Below the pieces are notes generated by a model that was not told the origin of the DNA, searched no databases, and saw nothing but the letters and a program-made list of their open reading frames with translations. DNA of 64,000 nucleotides. Origin: a virus. The DNA lies in IMG/VR virus record IMGVR_UViG_3300022752_000020, positions 62,001 through 126,000 of that record; one strand, 5' to 3'. Below, in pieces: positions 27,273-34,539 of this stretch. The stretch's first letter is position 1, and each line of letters opens with the position of its first letter. The position numbers and the translations under genes were made by a program.

Positions 27273-30200
27273 TTATGCCCTATTATAAAGATTGCCGTTA
27301 TTGGCTTTTACTGCACTTACCTGTGCTCTACCAGTCTCTTCAACCTTATTGATTAGTTTATTCATGCTACTATTTAATGATTCTAAAGTTTTAACTACAT
27401 CATCAAGAGTTTTAGTTGCTTGCTTTTCTGTACCAGTTGTACTAGTTTTCTTATCATCATTCTTTTTAGAATCTTCTTTGTCCTTATCCTCTTTCTTGGC
27501 GTCATTTTGTCTTTGTAATCTTCTTGTTTCAGCATCGCTTTGATTTTCTATAGTTTTAGCTTGACTTCTTGGCTTGGGTATAGGTAGTCCATCAGGACCC
27601 ATAGTAAAGTCGCCCATACTTAATGGTGCTACATCTGCTTGTCCCTCCTGTTCTGCTGCCTTGGGATTAGATTCACCAAAATCTACAAAATTGTTGCTCA
27701 TGGCCAAAGGTTCAGCTGCATCAAAACCTGCTACACTGGCATCACCAGGATCTGTTCCACCTATTAGATCGTTACCTGCACCATATTCATCTTCCTCAAA
27801 GCTACGATCTAGTTCTCCACCAATAGCTTCACCACCTTCACCATATTCATCTTCCTCAAATTCTTTCAACCCTGATACTTGATCTTTAAACTCTTTTAAT
27901 GCAAGTCCTATATAATCTTCTTCTGGCTCTTTAGGTAGCACTATGTCCTCACCACCTTCACCATATTCATCTTCCTCAAACTCGCCACGCTCTGGCATGT
28001 CAAACATTTCATTGAGCTCTTGCATCATAGAATCTTGTGCATCAGATATAACTTGTGATGGCATGTCAAACATTTCATTGAGCTCTTGCATCATAGAATC
28101 TTGTGCATCAGATATAACTTGTGATGGCATGTCAAACATTTCATTGAGCTCTTGCATCATAGAATCTTGTGCATCAGATATAACTTGTGATGGCATGTCA
28201 AACATTTCATTGAGCTCTTTCATCATAGAATCTTGTGCGTCAGATATAACTTGTGATGGCATGTCAAACATTTCATTGAGCTCTTGCATCATAGAATCTT
28301 GTGCATCAGATATAACTTGTGATGGCATGTCAAACATTTCATTAGTTTCTTGCATCATAGAATCTTGTGCATCAGATATAACTTGTGATGGCATGTCAAA
28401 CATTTCATTGAGCTCTTTCATCATAGAATCTTGTGCATCAGATATAACTTGTGATGGCATGTCAAACATTTCATTAGTTTCTTGCATCATAGAATCTTGT
28501 GCATCAGATATAACTTGTGATGGCATGTCAAACATTTCATTGAGCTCTTTCATCATAGAATCTTGTGCGTCAGATATAACTTGTGATGGCATGTCAAACA
28601 TTTCATTAATTTCTTGCATAAATGCTGATTGTGCAGCCACAGCAGCATCAGTCATTCCACCTACACTTTCTATTTGTGCCTCATTAGCTTTTTCTGTTTG
28701 TTCTAAAATTTTATTATCAGATTCTTTTTTAGCTATCCCAAGTGCTTCATCTAATTCTTTTTGTTGTTCTAGATTAGATTTAAGATTATTCTGAGCTCTT
28801 ATTACACCGTTTTCCGCCAACTTCAACTGTGCCTGCTCTTCTTCTGTCAGTGCTCTTTCATTAGCTAGAGCTTTTAGTCCGTCTACTTCACCTTGACGCT
28901 CTAATAGTCTTTCTTCAATTTCTGTTCTTCTCTCTGCCAATTTGTTCATTTCTTCAGTCTTGTCTCTTATACCTTGAACTGGCAGTGCTTCCTTCATATC
29001 CTCTTTGATTTTTTCACTATTAGACTTAACTTCTACCTTAGCATCAGTTAATGGCGCCACTATTAGCTTGCCCATATCTTTACTGATATTTTCAGCTTCC
29101 CTATAAGCCTGTTTCATTTCTTGATTGGCTTTTTTAAATGCTTCACTGCCTTCAATTTCTTCTTTGCTCTTGCCTTCTCTCTGCCCTTTAGCCATCATAG
29201 TGTCCATAGCTGCGCTTGCTTGATCTCCTCGTTCAGTGGCAGCTTCTTTGGCCTTGGCTAAATCGTTTATTTTTGCCTGTCTCTCCATTTGGCGTTGATA
29301 GAGTTCTTCTCGTTTCTTCTCCTGCTCTGCTTCTTCGGCATTACGACGAACTATATTATCCCCGCCACCAGTTACATTCTGTGTTTCAGTGATCATAGTC
29401 TCGGCATTTTTTAGTTTCATTCCTGTGGATTCTTCTATCTTAGGTACTGGCATTGTACCCTGTAGATCCTTAACCATATCCATGGCTTTTTGTGTATCAA
29501 ACTTTCCGTTGAATAACTCTCTTAACTTTTTCTCTTCATTCTCTAGTTTCTTAATTACTGCTTGACCTTCTGGACTATTTGGATCAACATCTTTACCATC
29601 TATAGTGACCTTCGTATTACTCTTTTTATTTTCTATAGCATTATCTACAGCACGTACACTAGCTTGGGTAGGAATTTGATTATTGAGATCTCTTTGTTTT
29701 TCCTCCCACATTTTCCTAGCTTCTGCTTCTGAAATTTTTGGAGTTTCAGATTTCTTATCTTCAGCTTTTTTGTCTTCAGCTTTTTTGTCTTCAGCTTTTT
29801 TGTCTTCAGCTTTCTTTTCAGTTGCAACTTGTACTTGTCCAAAGTTTTTAGGCCAATTAATGATTTCAACTTTGCTAGTGGTTGTTGCAATATCTTTAGC
29901 AATTTTTTGTAGATCAATTCCTGGAAGCTTTGTAGCATCACTAGTTCTAGATCCTTGTGCAGCTACCACTCTGTTCAACACATCACCTATAGCTTCTGTC
30001 CTTACATTTTGTATTAGATTTTTCTGTTGCTCAGGTGTCAGTACCATTTCACCTTTGTGTAATAAGGCCATTACATCTTTTGTTTCTATGGCTCTACCAG
30101 TTTCACCTAAAGTACCGCCAGCACGACCAGTTTCTTCTTTGGTAACCTTTAGAGTACCTACATTCATTATACCCACTTTTGCATCTTGTAGTGCTCCTTG

Positions 30201-31586
30201 TATAGCGGGTATAATGCCCTTATCATAGGCAGTAGTGACTGCTTTGGCAGTTCCTTGTGCTAGGCCTGTACCTATATCAGTAAACATTCCTACTGTACCT
30301 TCCAGTCGATCTTGTCTAGTAGCTGGACTGAATTTGCCCTTTTCTGCATCCTTCTCCTGCTGTATTCTAGCCTGATTATACCTTCTAGCAATGTCTTCAG
30401 GGTTATCCCCTGCCTTGGTCATGAGCATTGATTCACTTAATCTTCTACCTGCTTTGTCAATGTCACCGCCTTTTCTATTCAGTTCTCCTAAAGTTCTAGT
30501 AGATGCAGCAGCATTTAAATCATCTATAACAATGCCTAAAGTTCTTATACTTTGAGTAATACCTGAACGTGCCTTTTGTTCTTCTTGTATGGCTGCTACT
30601 TGTTTTTTCATAGCAGCTTCAACATCTCCGCTACCTTTGGCAACATTTTGCATACCATGATAGGCAGTGTCATTAGCCTTCATCAAATTTCTACTGGCTT
30701 CACCTGCTTCGCCGCCTGCATAGATTGATGTTTGTAAAAATGCTTTATCCTTTTGCAACTTCATAGCTTCAATACTAGCACGCTCTGTATAAACTTTTGC
30801 TAGTTCTGTATTACCTCGACTGAGCTCTGTAGCACTTTTAGCAGCATTCATACCTGCCTGACCATACATGCCCATCTGTGTCTGAGCACTTTTACTCATG
30901 GCTGTACCAGTGGCAAAATACTCCTTATATAGGTCTCCCATGCCCTTAGCAGCCATTTGAGCATAGTTATTTTTAAATTGATCTCTTGCTCTTTTCTCTG
31001 CTTCTTCACCTTGTTCCAGACCAATTAGTCTAAACTTGGCCTCTAACTTCATATCAGCTTGAGCTTTTTTGAGGTTGTCTTCTTGTTCCTTACGACTTAC
31101 ACCTGTTAATTGTGTTAACTGATCTAATTCTAATGCAAATTGAGCAGCACTGGCCGCTGCCTTAGCCTGACCTTCTTTGGTATTTTCAAATGTACTTTTT
31201 TGAAATCCTACAGTAAGAGCTAAAACTTCATTAAGTTCACCAGTAGTAAAACCCATTTGACGTAGGTTTTCTGTGAGACCACTACTATGATATACCTTGG
31301 CTAGATCTGAGAATACTTGAGTACCTTTGCTAACACTACCGCCCAAGGTGCCCATGATATCATTATTACTTTGTAGTAATTCAGCAAACTTTTCAATAGG
31401 CATGCGAGCATTGGTAGCTGCCATCTGCATCTTGATCATATCATTGCCAAAGGTATTACCCGTGACACTGAGCTGCTCAAAGGTTTGATTCATCCTCTCA
31501 ATAGGTGTTTTAGCCTTTTCAACAGTTTGACCAAACTTTCTAACACTATCTACAGCACTACCTAACATACCCTTTTCATCTGCCAT
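27273..31586 (-). CDS. Tape measure-like tail protein (1,437 aa)
   Basis: The first 360 residues are helical with tape-measure features (N-N-D-I-M-G-T-L-G-G, L-Q-L-T-G-V-S-R-K-E type segments). An A-L-L-H-K-G-E-M-V-L-T-P-E-Q-Q motif follows near residues 505-520, common in tail-length proteins. Then come K-K-A-E-D pentapeptide repeats (about 590-610), long charged coiled coils, ten copies of a 22-residue unit (about 977-1197), and F-E-E-D-E-Y-G-E-G-G-E acidic boxes. The last 100 residues are polar and Lys/Glu-rich. T4 gp29 has 590 aa, so this is far longer. It is divergent from gp26. The tape measure role is a good inference, not proven. Confidence 0.7.
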   Translation of the reverse strand: MADEKGMLGSAVDSVRKFGQTVEKAKTPIERMNQTFEQLSVTGNTFGNDMIKMQMAATNARMPIEKFAELLQSNNDIMGTLGGSVSKGTQVFSDLAKVYHSSGLTENLRQMGFTTGELNEVLALTVGFQKSTFENTKEGQAKAAASAAQFALELDQLTQLTGVSRKEQEDNLKKAQADMKLEAKFRLIGLEQGEEAEKRARDQFKNNYAQMAAKGMGDLYKEYFATGTAMSKSAQTQMGMYGQAGMNAAKSATELSRGNTELAKVYTERASIEAMKLQKDKAFLQTSIYAGGEAGEASRNLMKANDTAYHGMQNVAKGSGDVEAAMKKQVAAIQEEQKARSGITQSIRTLGIVIDDLNAAASTRTLGELNRKGGDIDKAGRRLSESMLMTKAGDNPEDIARRYNQARIQQEKDAEKGKFSPATRQDRLEGTVGMFTDIGTGLAQGTAKAVTTAYDKGIIPAIQGALQDAKVGIMNVGTLKVTKEETGRAGGTLGETGRAIETKDVMALLHKGEMVLTPEQQKNLIQNVRTEAIGDVLNRVVAAQGSRTSDATKLPGIDLQKIAKDIATTTSKVEIINWPKNFGQVQVATEKKAEDKKAEDKKAEDKKAEDKKSETPKISEAEARKMWEEKQRDLNNQIPTQASVRAVDNAIENKKSNTKVTIDGKDVDPNSPEGQAVIKKLENEEKKLRELFNGKFDTQKAMDMVKDLQGTMPVPKIEESTGMKLKNAETMITETQNVTGGGDNIVRRNAEEAEQEKKREELYQRQMERQAKINDLAKAKEAATERGDQASAAMDTMMAKGQREGKSKEEIEGSEAFKKANQEMKQAYREAENISKDMGKLIVAPLTDAKVEVKSNSEKIKEDMKEALPVQGIRDKTEEMNKLAERRTEIEERLLERQGEVDGLKALANERALTEEEQAQLKLAENGVIRAQNNLKSNLEQQKELDEALGIAKKESDNKILEQTEKANEAQIESVGGMTDAAVAAQSAFMQEINEMFDMPSQVISDAQDSMMKELNEMFDMPSQVISDAQDSMMQETNEMFDMPSQVISDAQDSMMKELNEMFDMPSQVISDAQDSMMQETNEMFDMPSQVISDAQDSMMQELNEMFDMPSQVISDAQDSMMKELNEMFDMPSQVISDAQDSMMQELNEMFDMPSQVISDAQDSMMQELNEMFDMPSQVISDAQDSMMQELNEMFDMPERGEFEEDEYGEGGEDIVLPKEPEEDYIGLALKEFKDQVSGLKEFEEDEYGEGGEAIGGELDRSFEEDEYGAGNDLIGGTDPGDASVAGFDAAEPLAMSNNFVDFGESNPKAAEQEGQADVAPLSMGDFTMGPDGLPIPKPRSQAKTIENQSDAETRRLQRQNDAKKEDKDKEDSKKNDDKKTSTTGTEKQATKTLDDVVKTLESLNSSMNKLINKVEETGRAQVSAVKANNGNLYNRA
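27996..28655 (-). repeat. 66-nt minisatellite, ten near-identical copies, in the tape measure gene
   Basis: Unit starts fall at 27996, 28062, 28128, 28194, 28260, 28326, 28392, 28458, 28524 and 28590, a perfect 66-nt period. Each encodes 22 residues of the form E-L-N-E-M-F-D-M-P-S-Q-V-I-S-D-A-Q-D-S-M-M-Q. Copies differ by a few bases only: Q/K before E, L/T after E, and gca/gcg in one Asp-Ala codon. Such low divergence indicates recent or ongoing expansion. Confidence 0.95.
29759..29818 (-). repeat. 15-nt tandem repeat coding KKAED, four copies
   Basis: The plus-strand unit cttcagcttttttgt recurs from 29759, with the fourth copy slightly changed. On the minus strand it encodes K-K-A-E-D, a charged linker inside the tape measure-like protein. 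Confidence 0.85.
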
Positions 31587-31610
31587 ATTTTTTCTCGTAA
31601 AATAAACACA

Positions 31611-31618
31611 TATAAATA
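31611..31618 (+). promoter_or_regulatory. Late promoter -10 box TATAAATA for gp26
   Basis: An exact match to the T4 late promoter consensus TATAAATA lies 27 nt upstream of the gp26 ATG at 31646. gp55, the sigma factor that reads such boxes, is encoded at 38495-39316. A TTGGAG ribosome binding site follows at 31635-31640. Confidence 0.7.
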
Positions 31619-31628
31619 TGTTTCTATA

Positions 31629-31636
31629 TATTTATT
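31629..31636 (-). promoter_or_regulatory. Late promoter-like AATAAATA for the tape measure-portal operon
   Basis: On the minus strand the sequence AATAAATA, one mismatch from TATAAATA, lies 42 nt before the ATG at 31586. It overlaps the leader of divergent gp26, so both directions would start from the same 56-nt gap. Confidence 0.5.
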
Positions 31637-31645
31637 GGAGCTGTG

Positions 31646-32482
31646 ATGACTGGAAATCCCTTACAAAAATACTTTCGTCAACCTAAAATCTTCATTGATT
31701 TACCCAGCAAAGGACGCTATTATGACCCTAATAGTTTAGATAAAAAGAATGATCAATTACCTATTTTTGGTATGACAGGTATGGATGAGATCATAATGAA
31801 AACTCCAGATGCTTTGTTTAGCGGTGAAGCCACAGTAAAAGTTATTGAAAGTTGCTGCCCCGCTATAAAAGATGCTTGGAAAATGCCCAGTATTGATGTA
31901 GATTGTCTATTAGTCAGTATAAGAATTGCAACATTTGGATCAAATATGAATGTGACTCATAGATGCCCAGCTTGTCAAAGTTATAACGATTATGAAATTG
32001 ATCTAAGCAAAGTATTAAGTTATCTAGGCTCACAAGAATATGACAGTGTTATAGACTGTGGTGATCTAAAAATTGTTATACGTCCTTTACGCTACGAAGA
32101 AATTACTCGATTTAACATAGAAAACTATAAGCTACAAAGAATGTTAGGTCAACTCAGTAAGATGGAAACACAGGGTGATGATGACGGTAGTATACGTAGT
32201 CAAAACGAAGTTTATCAAAAAATCAGTGACATGCAACTAAACTTGTTTCAAATCAGTGTGGAAAAAATTATTACACCAGAAGGTGAAGTCACCGACAAAA
32301 ACTTTATTGCCGAATGGATTCAAAATAGTGACAAAGAATATTTTAAATTTATTAAGAAAAAACTAGAAAGTAATAAAGCACAATGGGACGTGCCCAGTCA
32401 AGATGTTGTATGTCCTGAATGTGAACATGCCAGTAAGGTAGTTGTTACTATGGATCAAACAAGTTTTTTCGAAAAAGGCTAA
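31646..32482 (+). CDS. 26: Baseplate hub subunit gp26 (278 aa)
   Basis: The protein matches the T4 gp26 type: N-terminal Q-P-K-I-F-I-D-L-P-S-K-G-R-Y-Y, then F-G-M-T-G-M-D-E-I, and S-C-C-P-A-I-K. It has two CxxC pairs (C-P-A-C near residue 112, C-P-E-C near 263) that could bind zinc. T4 gp26 has 208 aa. I chose ATG 31646 because TTGGAG lies 5 nt before it; an in-frame GTG at 31643 would be too close. It overlaps a downstream -1 frame (see next entry). gp26 acts in baseplate hub assembly. Confidence 0.85.
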   Translation: MTGNPLQKYFRQPKIFIDLPSKGRYYDPNSLDKKNDQLPIFGMTGMDEIIMKTPDALFSGEATVKVIESCCPAIKDAWKMPSIDVDCLLVSIRIATFGSNMNVTHRCPACQSYNDYEIDLSKVLSYLGSQEYDSVIDCGDLKIVIRPLRYEEITRFNIENYKLQRMLGQLSKMETQGDDDGSIRSQNEVYQKISDMQLNLFQISVEKIITPEGEVTDKNFIAEWIQNSDKEYFKFIKKKLESNKAQWDVPSQDVVCPECEHASKVVVTMDQTSFFEKG

Positions 32483-32703
32483 TAACAATACCGGATTCTG
32501 ACTTAGAAGATTTCCTAAATAGCTACGATCTACACTGTAAACAAATTAAAGATGATATCTTTACCATAAGCTGGTATATGCGTGGTGGTGTCACAGCCAA
32601 CGACTTATTTCATATCTATAGCTATGAAGATCGTAATATTATGAATGGTATAATCAAAAATAATATAGAACTTACTAAGAAAAGCGGTTTACCTTTGATG
32701 TGA
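31646..32703 (+). CDS. Probable -1 frameshift product: gp26 joined to a 77-residue tail-assembly-chaperone-like extension
   Basis: The zero frame ends at 32482. A -1 slip on T-TTT-TTC (32464-32470) continues for 77 codons to TGA at 32701, giving about 352 aa. The extension (I-P-D-S-D-L-E-D-F-L-N-S-Y-D-L-H and D-I-F-T-I-S-W-Y-M-R-G-G) looks like real protein. Yet it has no ATG, GTG or TTG before the Met about 36 codons in. Many dsDNA tailed phages make tail chaperones this way, with the extended form binding the tape measure, whose gene here is the divergent neighbour. A rare ATA start at 32488 behind AAAAAGG is the alternative. Confidence 0.65.
32464..32470 (+). promoter_or_regulatory. Slippery heptamer T-TTT-TTC
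   Basis: The gp26 frame reads AGT TTT TTC GAA, so the heptamer fits the X-XXY-YYZ rule for -1 frameshifting with the correct phase. It lies 10 nt before the zero-frame stop. I saw no obvious strong downstream pseudoknot. Confidence 0.65.
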
Positions 32704-33627
32704 TTCAAATGCAGGCAAGCTAAGATTACTAACAGTGCCAGGACGATCAGTATACCGATAAGCATCACCTACTTTAGGCAATTTATTTTTTATCTTATCC
32801 AAGGCTCCACCAATAGCACCAATTGGTCCTTTATCAATTACTTCCTTACCAAATTCTATTACCTTTTCTAATGCGTATCCTGCTGATGTAAATAAACCCA
32901 TAATTACTGGAAAAGTTTCAGCAAACCATTTTTTACCGGCATCAGTACGAAACCATGCCATGGCAGCAACTTCACCCACACGGGCAACATGTCCCAACCA
33001 ACGTCTACTAACTTCAGCAGCTCTAGGAAATCCAGTAGCCTGTATCATTTTTGCTATAGTTTTACTACCAACTTTGCCTATAGCCCCAACGACTTTGGGC
33101 ATAATAAGTCCCATAATAAATTCACCATTAAGTTTAGCCAATTGTTCTTCATAATTTGGGTCTTTAGGATCTAATGCCCATCTACTCATCAAATAGTCAT
33201 AAGTTCCATAAAGTAAACTTGCTGTTGTAGCAAATGATACACCCAAGTTAGCCAGTTTTTCTTGAGCTGCTGTAGCTGCCTGCATATTGTTCACTATAGC
33301 TGCTTGATGATTTTTTTCTCCTTGCCTTATTATAGCTTTTTTCATACTATCAATACGCCACTTACCAACAGTTGAATTTTTACTAAAGCCAATTTTATTC
33401 CACCAAGTGCCAGCATATTGTTGTGCTGCTTGTCTTTGAGCAGCTACTTGTCCAGGTATTTTAGGTATAGGAACTCGTGAAACATTTGCAGGTAGTGTAC
33501 GTGATCCACGCCATAATCCACCTAAAGCTCTAGCACCCGCACTAATCAGTTTACCAGTTCCAATAGCAGCTAACGGTATTATGAATTCATCTAATTCTTC
33601 TTCTGTCAACAATTCATTAAGTTTCAT
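32689..33627 (-). CDS. Unknown 312-aa protein, possible internal virion protein
   Basis: I do not recognise the family. The start MKLNELLTEEELDEF resembles the short acidic/hydrophobic capsid-targeting peptides of T4 internal proteins, which gp21 removes. The body has hydrophobic helical segments (about residues 15-35, 125-145, 170-195, 240-260) and is basic overall, with several Arg/Lys-rich stretches. The ATG at 33627 follows CTAAATAAATATAAG, a late-promoter-like box. Its 3' end overlaps the end of the -1 frame extension of gp26 on the other strand by 15 nt. A head-internal or ejected protein is a hypothesis only. Confidence 0.65.
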   Translation of the reverse strand: MKLNELLTEEELDEFIIPLAAIGTGKLISAGARALGGLWRGSRTLPANVSRVPIPKIPGQVAAQRQAAQQYAGTWWNKIGFSKNSTVGKWRIDSMKKAIIRQGEKNHQAAIVNNMQAATAAQEKLANLGVSFATTASLLYGTYDYLMSRWALDPKDPNYEEQLAKLNGEFIMGLIMPKVVGAIGKVGSKTIAKMIQATGFPRAAEVSRRWLGHVARVGEVAAMAWFRTDAGKKWFAETFPVIMGLFTSAGYALEKVIEFGKEVIDKGPIGAIGGALDKIKNKLPKVGDAYRYTDRPGTVSNLSLPAFESHQR

Positions 33628-33629
33628 CT

Positions 33630-33643
33630 TATATTTATTTAGG
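33630..33643 (-). promoter_or_regulatory. Late-promoter-like box before the 312-aa gene
   Basis: The minus strand reads CTAAATAAATATAAG right before the ATG, with AATAAATA at 33640-33633. The leader would be very short and I see no clear ribosome binding site between box and start. Confidence 0.35.
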
Positions 33644-33644
33644 A

Positions 33645-33697
33645 GAGTGAAGCTACGCTCACTCTTTTTTAGGACTTATCGTCCTAAAAACTTTTTT
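33645..33697 (+). terminator. Tandem plus-direction terminator hairpins
   Basis: The first hairpin pairs GAGTG and AGC with GCT and CACTC around TAC and is followed by TTTTTT (33645-33670). The second, TTTTTAGGAC-TTATC-GTCCTAAAAA (33666-33690), is followed by CTTTTTT. Both have their T-runs on the plus strand. They would stop a gp26 transcript that had read through the 312-aa gene in antisense. The second could also act in the opposite direction. Confidence 0.6.
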
Positions 33698-33720
33698 CTT
33701 TCTTCTTTGTTTTTTTTAAT

Positions 33721-34069
33721 ATTATGCAGATTGTGACGTCACTCTTCGCCCGTCCGAGGGCGAAAGGAACATTATGCGAGTTGCTCAGTCCATAGCATTA
33801 GTGCATTACAGAGGCGGTTGTCCGGTACCTCGAGCACAGTCTTCATACAACGGCGGTTAATATACAGTATGCTATCACTATATACTAACGTGCTGCGTTT
33901 TTACAGCGTCTTTTAGCCTTTTAATCCTGTTCAAACAGCCAAATCACGGCATTTAAGTGATCGTCATCCTTGCGGGTAGTGGCTGAGTACTCACTACGGC
34001 GGTGAGTTTTCCATCCCTGCGACTCGTGGTCCAGGTATAGGGGCACCTGAAATTGGCCGGTGCCTAGCC
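33721..34069. ncRNA. Candidate structured non-coding RNA region
   Basis: The 442-nt gap 33628-34069 has no convincing gene. The part from 33721 is about half G+C by my count (172 of 349), well above its coding neighbours. It holds perfect hairpins: TTCGCCC/GGGCGAA (33745-33764), a 12-bp stem with G-U pairs in the minus-strand RNA (33856-33867 with 33878-33889), ACTCAC/GTGAGT (33989-34007) and GGCACC/GGTGCC (34042-34063). Read on the minus strand, 33788-33837 can also fold as a small three-way junction. It lies directly downstream of the GIY-YIG gene. Strand and function are uncertain, and it matches no tRNA, tmRNA or intron core that I can recognise. Confidence 0.5.
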
Positions 34070-34507
34070 TTAACCGTGTAATATTTTGCCTTTGATGTGT
34101 TTGCCGTGAACTCTGACCTGAATATGCCCGTTATAATAATCGTCTGATTCTAACACTTTTCTTTCAAACTGTATTTTCGCTTCAACATAACTACATTCTG
34201 ATTTGCTGGTACAATAATATAATATTTCTCTTGTGAAATTTTCAGTGCCTAATTTGATAACATCTGCCTTGAGTTCGTCATTTGAGCCATAATAATCTTG
34301 CCAATCACTTGATACTTTGCCTCTGATTCGTTTTCTTTTCTTAGTACCATTTTTTAATTTTACTATTTTGTAACTTGTTTTTGCAAACTGAGCTAATTTT
34401 TTGCCTATATACATACGGCCTGACTGTGTATTCGTAATAAGATAAACGAAGCCTATATACTCTTCTGGAATTTCTGTAACTAATTGGCCTTGATAAGTCC
34501 ATGACAT
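34070..34507 (-). CDS. GIY-YIG nuclease, SegE-like (145 aa)
   Basis: The GIY half is E-Y-I-G-F-V-Y-L-I-T-N (about residues 16-26) and the YIG half is R-M-Y-I-G-K-K (about 30-37). A basic linker (K-K-R-K-R-I-R-G-K) and D-W-Q-D-Y-Y-G-S follow. Next come T-R-E-I-L-Y-Y-C and a Glu-bearing Y-V-E-A-K helix, then Y-Y-N-G. This order matches the SegE-like GIY-YIG proteins of T4-like phages, which include free-standing homing endonucleases. I chose ATG 34507; a TTG lies one codon upstream. No Shine-Dalgarno sits at the usual distance. Mobility is possible but not shown. Confidence 0.75.
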   Translation of the reverse strand: MSWTYQGQLVTEIPEEYIGFVYLITNTQSGRMYIGKKLAQFAKTSYKIVKLKNGTKKRKRIRGKVSSDWQDYYGSNDELKADVIKLGTENFTREILYYCTSKSECSYVEAKIQFERKVLESDDYYNGHIQVRVHGKHIKGKILHG

Positions 34508-34539
34508 CAATTATATATTCCATTACGGTGCCTTTATAA

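Noticed and set aside
27996-28655. CRISPR array
   Set aside because: The 66-nt units are directly adjacent with no unique spacers and are in frame within a protein gene.
27943-28794. Open plus-strand frame of 283 codons opposite the tape measure repeats
   Set aside because: It is the antisense of the 66-nt array. A repeat whose length is a multiple of three keeps any open frame open, and there is no ribosome binding site or coding logic.
33735-33770. Hammerhead ribozyme
   Set aside because: The hairpin followed by GAAA is suggestive, but the CUGANGA box is missing upstream on the plus strand.
33774-33850. tRNA-like stretch on the plus strand with a TGCT...AGCA arm
   Set aside because: There is no acceptor-stem partner, no GG in the D-loop position and no TTC-type T-loop.
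33724-33860. Short plus-strand frames of 23 and 28 codons in the non-coding region
   Set aside because: No ribosome binding sites, and they run across strong hairpins.
33628-34069. Group I intron remnant linked to the GIY-YIG gene
   Set aside because: I could not find the conserved core (P7 region) sequences, and the flanks do not join into one split gene.
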